Assembly (NCBI GenBank): GCA_004297665.1
Contig: SCUP01000068.1
Span: 1-7,158 of the forward strand
Length of the DNA: 7,158 nucleotides
DNA from: Nitrosarchaeum sp.
GTDB lineage: Archaea > Thermoproteota > Nitrososphaeria > Nitrososphaerales > Nitrosopumilaceae
Direction: 5' to 3'
The notes beneath the pieces are model-generated. The model was not told the DNA's origin. It ran no database searches and worked only from the letters and a program-made list of their open reading frames with translations. Numbering within the stretch: the first letter of the stretch is position 1; every line of letters begins with the position of its first letter. Position numbers and translations under genes: made by a program. Of this stretch, positions 6,328-7,158 are shown piece after piece.

Positions 6328-7158
6328 TTAGTTGATTGGATTAATGTAAGATCGTCTCTTAACATCTACAATTCCTCCAGATAGAATACGAATTGATGGA
6401 AGAGCAAGAAATGGTAAGAAAAGAGGGATTAGATGTGGTCTTGAAAACTTACAACCAGAATCGACAATCGAATTATTGACTTGTTCAAAATTAGATAAAA
6501 CTTTTTCAAATGAATCAGTAGAAATAATTCCTGCCAGTTGTAATGGCAGTGATGCAATAATTTTACCAGATTTTACTACAACTAGACCTCCCTGATTTTT
6601 TATAAGAGTATTTGCAGCAATTGACATATCAGAATCATTGGAGCCAATTACAATCATGTCATTTTCATGAAAACTCCAAGTTGATGCAAATGCACCAATG
6701 TCTGCTCCAAAATTTTCAAGAAATCCCATAGCATGTTTGTTAGTTCCATGAATTCTATCAAAAGCTGCTACTTTCCACACATCCTTATCTAAAGAAGTCA
6801 AAACATTTCCTTCTTTAGTAAATAGCTCTGCTGAGCCAAGTTTAGTTATAATTTCAGTTTGCATAAAAATAGTATTTGCAATAATGCTTTGCTTTTTTGA
6901 TTTGATATCGAAGTCTTTGGGAGACAATTTGTTTAGTTTGACCGTTTTTTTAATCCATGTAGGAATAATTTTTTTCTTTATTGAAGTAACAATACTTCCA
7001 TTTGAAACAACTAATTTTCCACCTACAAAGACTTTGTTAGGTTTAATGGATTTCAAGTCATCAAAAATTAGAATATCTGCGAGCTTTCCTGGTGCAATGC
7101 CACCCAAATCTTTACTCATGTGATAATAATCAAAGCAGTTTTTTGAAGCCATTGAAAT
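6328..7158 (-). CDS. ade: Adenine deaminase, C-terminal part (N-terminus beyond right edge)
   Basis: The frame is open to the right edge (the codons before the internal ATG at 7152 encode I-S), so 276 C-terminal residues of a protein of probably about 550-600 are present. The first part has the end of the amidohydrolase barrel and its beta-sandwich: LGGIAPGKLADILIFDDL, then VFVGGKLVVSNG. The rest is the adenine deaminase C-terminal domain: KVAAFDRIHGTNKHAMGFL, a stretch of IVIGSNDSDM, GGLVVVKSGKI and PLFLPFLALPSIRI. The enzyme converts adenine to hypoxanthine and ammonia in purine salvage. The metal-binding barrel residues lie outside the window. Where adenine deaminases, as I recall them, have HDSHN before the IVIG strand, this protein has FHEND, an unusual substitution. 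The stop codon is 43 bp from the thermosome start on the same strand. Confidence 0.9.
   Translation of the reverse strand: MSMASKNCFDYYHMSKDLGGIAPGKLADILIFDDLKSIKPNKVFVGGKLVVSNGSIVTSIKKKIIPTWIKKTVKLNKLSPKDFDIKSKKQSIIANTIFMQTEIITKLGSAELFTKEGNVLTSLDKDVWKVAAFDRIHGTNKHAMGFLENFGADIGAFASTWSFHENDMIVIGSNDSDMSIAANTLIKNQGGLVVVKSGKIIASLPLQLAGIISTDSFEKVLSNFEQVNNSIVDSGCKFSRPHLIPLFLPFLALPSIRILSGGIVDVKRRSYINPIN

Noticed and set aside
6328..7152. A complete 274-residue gene starting at the ATG at 7152
   Set aside because: The frame stays open to the window edge, and the protein begins in the middle of an amidohydrolase, so the ATG is an internal methionine of a larger adenine deaminase.

Overview
The window looks like chromosomal DNA of a low-GC, ammonia-oxidising-type archaeon (Thaumarchaeota/Nitrososphaeria, Nitrosopumilus-like). 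The evidence is a group II chaperonin (thermosome), TATA-type promoter boxes about 23-25 bp upstream of several start codons with no Shine-Dalgarno sequence (a leaderless pattern), and secreted proteins with signal peptides ending in AYA/Q or TSA/Q. A tryptophan-rich repeat of a kind I associate with thaumarchaeal secreted proteins is also present. The genus assignment is inference.

Layout. Positions 1-1732 (minus strand, cut by the left edge) encode a large secreted protein: signal peptide, a DUF922-like domain with an HEQKH motif, a PsbP-like domain, then a run of 34-residue TPRs. The 287-bp divergent gap 1733-2019 holds the promoters of both flanking genes. It also holds a 43-codon reading frame (1879-2010) that resembles the N-terminus of a Cas1 integrase and stops abruptly. 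On the plus strand follow a secreted PEBP (YbhB/YbcL-like) protein with two N-terminal tryptophan-rich repeats (2020-2802) and a hairpin/T-tract terminator. A probable two-gene unit comes next: a DUF2024 protein (2933-3193) and a 2H-type cyclic phosphodiesterase (3206-3700). On the minus strand, converging on that unit, are a ROK-family sugar kinase close to fructokinase Mak (3769-4632, TTG start), a thermosome subunit (4689-6284) and the C-terminal part of adenine deaminase (6328-7158, cut by the right edge).

The right half is ordinary housekeeping: protein folding, purine salvage and sugar phosphorylation. Three minus-strand genes sit close together (gaps of 56 and 43 bp), but each of the two internal gaps has its own TATA-like box, so they need not be one operon. 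The left half is more accessory in character: two multi-domain exported proteins facing away from each other across an intergenic region with a possible mobile-element or CRISPR-adaptation relic. No tRNA, rRNA, CRISPR array or insertion sequence was recognised.
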